From contig JACCXQ010000152.1 of the NCBI GenBank assembly GCA_013696945.1, forward strand, positions 1 through 6,915: 6,915 nucleotides of DNA. The letters run 5' to 3'. The notes beneath the pieces were generated by a model. That model was not told the DNA's origin. It was given only the letters and a program-made list of their open reading frames with translations, and ran no database searches. Of the stretch, positions 5,006-6,915 are shown one piece after another. The DNA is from Chloroflexota bacterium (GTDB lineage Bacteria; Chloroflexota; Limnocylindria; Limnocylindrales; CSP1-4). Position 1 is the first letter of the stretch; every line of letters begins with the position of its first letter. A program made the position numbers and the translations under genes.

Positions 5006-6915
5006 GGTCCCGCTCCGGTGAGCCGCGCCACGTCATGGATGCGCACGTCGCCGCTGTCGAACACGCGATCCACGCGCGGGTCTTCGTCCCACTTGTCGAG
5101 GGCCGCCGGGTCGAGCGGCTCGACGTGCGGTCGTTCGCGGACCTCGCCACGCTCGACGTAGACGCCGACCGTCGGGAGCGCCGTCGTCAGGCGATGGTCG
5201 GCCAGCACGTAGCGGACTCGGGCGGCCTCGAGAAGGCGTTGCTCGGGGCCGCCGAGCACGGTCGAGAAGAACACCTCCTTGACGTCGATGCGGTCACCAA
5301 CGGCGGAGAGGGGATGCTGATCGCCGTACGTCTTCAGGAGCACGCGATTGACGCGATCGGCAACGAACCTCGCGTCCGGCCCGACGTGCTGAGCAGCCCA
5401 TGTCGCCGCCGTGATGCTCTGCGGCTCGACGGAGCGCGTGTCGGCTGATACGAGGTACGCGCCGGGCAGCCGTGCCCAGAACGGCACACCGAGGATGGCG
5501 CCACCCACGAACAGGATGGCGGCGAGCGTCGGCAGGGCAACGGCCGCCGCGCGCACCGAGTGCGAACGGCGCGCCGCGAGATGGACCCCGACCAGTGCCG
5601 CGTGCGCCGCCACGAAGCCGATCCCCAGGAAGATGAACTCCGCGCTCCGGGCCGATAGCTCGGCGCCGCTCTGCGTCAGCCGCGCCACGAGGCTGGCCGG
5701 GTAGAGGAGGGCGGCGAGCACCAGGGTCATCGCGAGCGGATCCGCGGCGTGCCGCCGCCAGGCGAACCATGCCCCGAACGGTAGTGCCACGAGGACGACG
5801 AGCACCGACCCATAACCGAACACCTGCTCCCACGCGGGAGCGGGGATCCCGGACGCGGTCCGGAAGAGCTCGCGTCCGCTCGCCTCACCGGCGATCAGCT
5901 CGACGACCTGCGCGAGCGCGCCCCCGAACGCCGGGCCGAGGTAGCCCACGGTCACGCTCGCGACGTAGAGGATCCATCCAACGGTCGCCGTCGTCGCGAG
6001 GAGCGCGGGACCGGTCACGCCTGTCGTGCCGGCGGCATCGCGCCGACCGGTCGCGCCGGTCGTGCCGGCGGCACCGCGCCGACGGATCACGAAGCAGACG
6101 CCCGCCCACACGACGAGGAAGCCCGACATCGCGATGGCCGTCACGTGATGGGTCGTGATGACCGCGACGAGTCCGATGAACAGCGTGACGGTCAGTGGGA
6201 TCCGAGCGGCGCGGGGGCCATCTTCCCGACGGGCCACGCACCACAGCACCATGACGGCCATGGGCAGCGCAAGCGATTCGTACGCGAACTGCGCGTCGAA
6301 CGTCAGGAAGCTCGGGTTCGCCATGTAGACGACCGTGGCGACGCCGGCCAGGCGCGCCGATCCACCGGCCCGTTCATAGAAGAGGAAGAGGCTGACCACG
6401 AACAGCAGGCGCGCCATCGCCAGCACGATCATCGCGGCCTCCCAGGCCGGTAGCCCGAAGCTGACGAGCGGCGAAGTGACGATCTCGAGGCCGGGGTAGA
6501 ACGGACTCGCGGGCAGCACGTTGTTGGGCGTGAACAGGCGCCCGCTCTCGACGATGTCGTCCAGCGTCGCCCAATGGAGGAACTCGTCGAAGAACGTGAA
6601 CCCCTGCGGGGAGTGGAGGACCTTCACGCCGTAAAGACCGATCCCGAGGAGCGTCACGAGCCCCAGCCGCTCCACGCGACCGGCGGCTGCGCCAAGGAGC
6701 CGGGCGCTGATGGGCACGACGAGGGTCAGCAGGCCGATCCAGAAGAGCCCCGCGGCCCAATCGCGCGACTCCCGCGCAGCGGTGTCGGCGAGCGCGATGA
6801 GGAGCAGCCCGACCGACGCTGCGACCGCGAGGCCCGGCAGGAGGCCCAGCGCGCCCGCGTGGTCGATTGCGACCTCGGCGTCGGGCGACGCTCGCCGCGA
6901 GACGACGGCGCGAGC
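5002..6915 (-). CDS. Multi-spanning GT-C-like membrane protein, 5'-partial
   Basis: The frame is open to the right edge: 637 codons are visible and the start lies outside. The GTG at 6717 is probably not the start; the 66 codons before it encode two clear membrane helices (about 23-44 and 53-73), and the GTG falls inside the second. Counting from the first visible codon, about 10 to 12 more helices follow to residue 475, then a soluble C-terminal domain (476-637). The loop after the helix at 81-100 holds FTFFDEFLHW with Asp110-Glu111, then SPFYPGLEIVTSPLVS (137-152). An acidic pair in the first outer loop followed by a Pro-containing loop is the pattern of GT-C glycosyltransferases that use polyprenyl-phosphate sugars (the ArnT/PMT type). 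His256-His257 (ITTHHVT) is another marked pair. The tail has the blocks WAAQHV, ADRVNRVLL and VRYVLADHRL. I infer an extracytoplasmic sugar transfer or polymerisation role; a ligase- or polymerase-like membrane protein is the alternative. A 12-residue tandem repeat lies at about 279-302. Confidence 0.85.
   Translation of the reverse strand, partial: ARAVVSRRASPDAEVAIDHAGALGLLPGLAVAASVGLLLIALADTAARESRDWAAGLFWIGLLTLVVPISARLLGAAAGRVERLGLVTLLGIGLYGVKVLHSPQGFTFFDEFLHWATLDDIVESGRLFTPNNVLPASPFYPGLEIVTSPLVSFGLPAWEAAMIVLAMARLLFVVSLFLFYERAGGSARLAGVATVVYMANPSFLTFDAQFAYESLALPMAVMVLWCVARREDGPRAARIPLTVTLFIGLVAVITTHHVTAIAMSGFLVVWAGVCFVIRRRGAAGTTGATGRRDAAGTTGVTGPALLATTATVGWILYVASVTVGYLGPAFGGALAQVVELIAGEASGRELFRTASGIPAPAWEQVFGYGSVLVVLVALPFGAWFAWRRHAADPLAMTLVLAALLYPASLVARLTQSGAELSARSAEFIFLGIGFVAAHAALVGVHLAARRSHSVRAAAVALPTLAAILFVGGAILGVPFWARLPGAYLVSADTRSVEPQSITAATWAAQHVGPDARFVADRVNRVLLKTYGDQHPLSAVGDRIDVKEVFFSTVLGGPEQRLLEAARVRYVLADHRLTTALPTVGVYVERGEVRERPHVEPLDPAALDKWDEDPRVDRVFDSGDVRIHDVARLTGAGP
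5013..5016 (-). promoter_or_regulatory. Ribosome binding site of the DUF1616 gene
   Basis: On the minus strand GGAG lies 7 bases before the ATG at 5005, within the last codons of the GT-C-like gene. Motif and spacing are the same as at the glycosyltransferase start. Confidence 0.65.
6011..6082. repeat. Two tandem copies of a 36-base repeat inside a coding region
   Basis: Bases 6011-6046 and 6047-6082 match at 33 of 36 positions by my count (differences at repeat positions 7, 12 and 28). Because 36 is a multiple of three the frame is kept: on the minus strand it encodes RRGAAGTTGATG then RRDAAGTTGVTG, a Gly/Thr/Ala-rich loop between two membrane helices of the GT-C-like protein. Confidence 0.9.

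Noticed and set aside
4314..5448. + strand frames of 235 and 209 codons
   Set aside because: Both are antisense to well-supported membrane-protein genes; their composition mirrors the opposite strand and shows no motif.
6715..6717. GTG at 6717 as the start of the large membrane protein
   Set aside because: It lies within a hydrophobic helix, and the frame is open and protein-like, with another helix upstream, right to the window edge.

Overview
This is a very GC-rich (roughly two-thirds G+C or more), gene-dense bacterial fragment with Shine-Dalgarno sites, several GTG starts and almost no intergenic DNA. The protein styles (a large Wzx-like flippase, a DUF1616-type membrane protein and a multi-spanning 'FFDEFLHW' membrane protein) resemble those I associate with high-GC Chloroflexota, with Actinobacteriota as the alternative. 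That placement is inference from remembered family resemblance, not a search.

Layout. On the + strand, 1-1017 is the 3' part of an uncharacterised beta-propeller-like protein whose start lies left of the window. Everything else is one tightly packed minus-strand operon, read from the right edge to 1005. In transcription order it holds: a large GT-C-like multi-spanning membrane protein (5' end outside the window; 6915-5002), a DUF1616-family membrane protein (5005-4196), a family-4 glycosyltransferase (4199-2916), a small P-loop NTPase/kinase (2919-2335) and a Wzx/MOP-type polysaccharide flippase (2324-1005). The first four genes are joined by 4-base stop/start overlaps (ATGA, ATGA, GTGA). The last junction has 10 bases, with the ribosome binding site overlapping the preceding stop codon. 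The flippase and the propeller gene converge and overlap tail to tail by 13 bases. There is no gene-free stretch over 300 bases, and no RNA gene, mobile element or CRISPR array was seen.

How the genes may work together. A cytoplasmic GT4 enzyme, a lipid-linked-glycan flippase and a membrane protein shaped like polyprenyl-phosphate-sugar-dependent GT-C transferases make a plausible cell-envelope polysaccharide or glycoprotein assembly line. The DUF1616 protein has a membrane part plus an extracytoplasmic beta-rich tail and may act with the GT-C-like protein outside the membrane. The roles of the kinase and the propeller protein are open; they are the least explained parts of the window. Overall this looks like a surface-glycan locus built from known families plus two or three uncharacterised ones, rather than a clearly new type of system.
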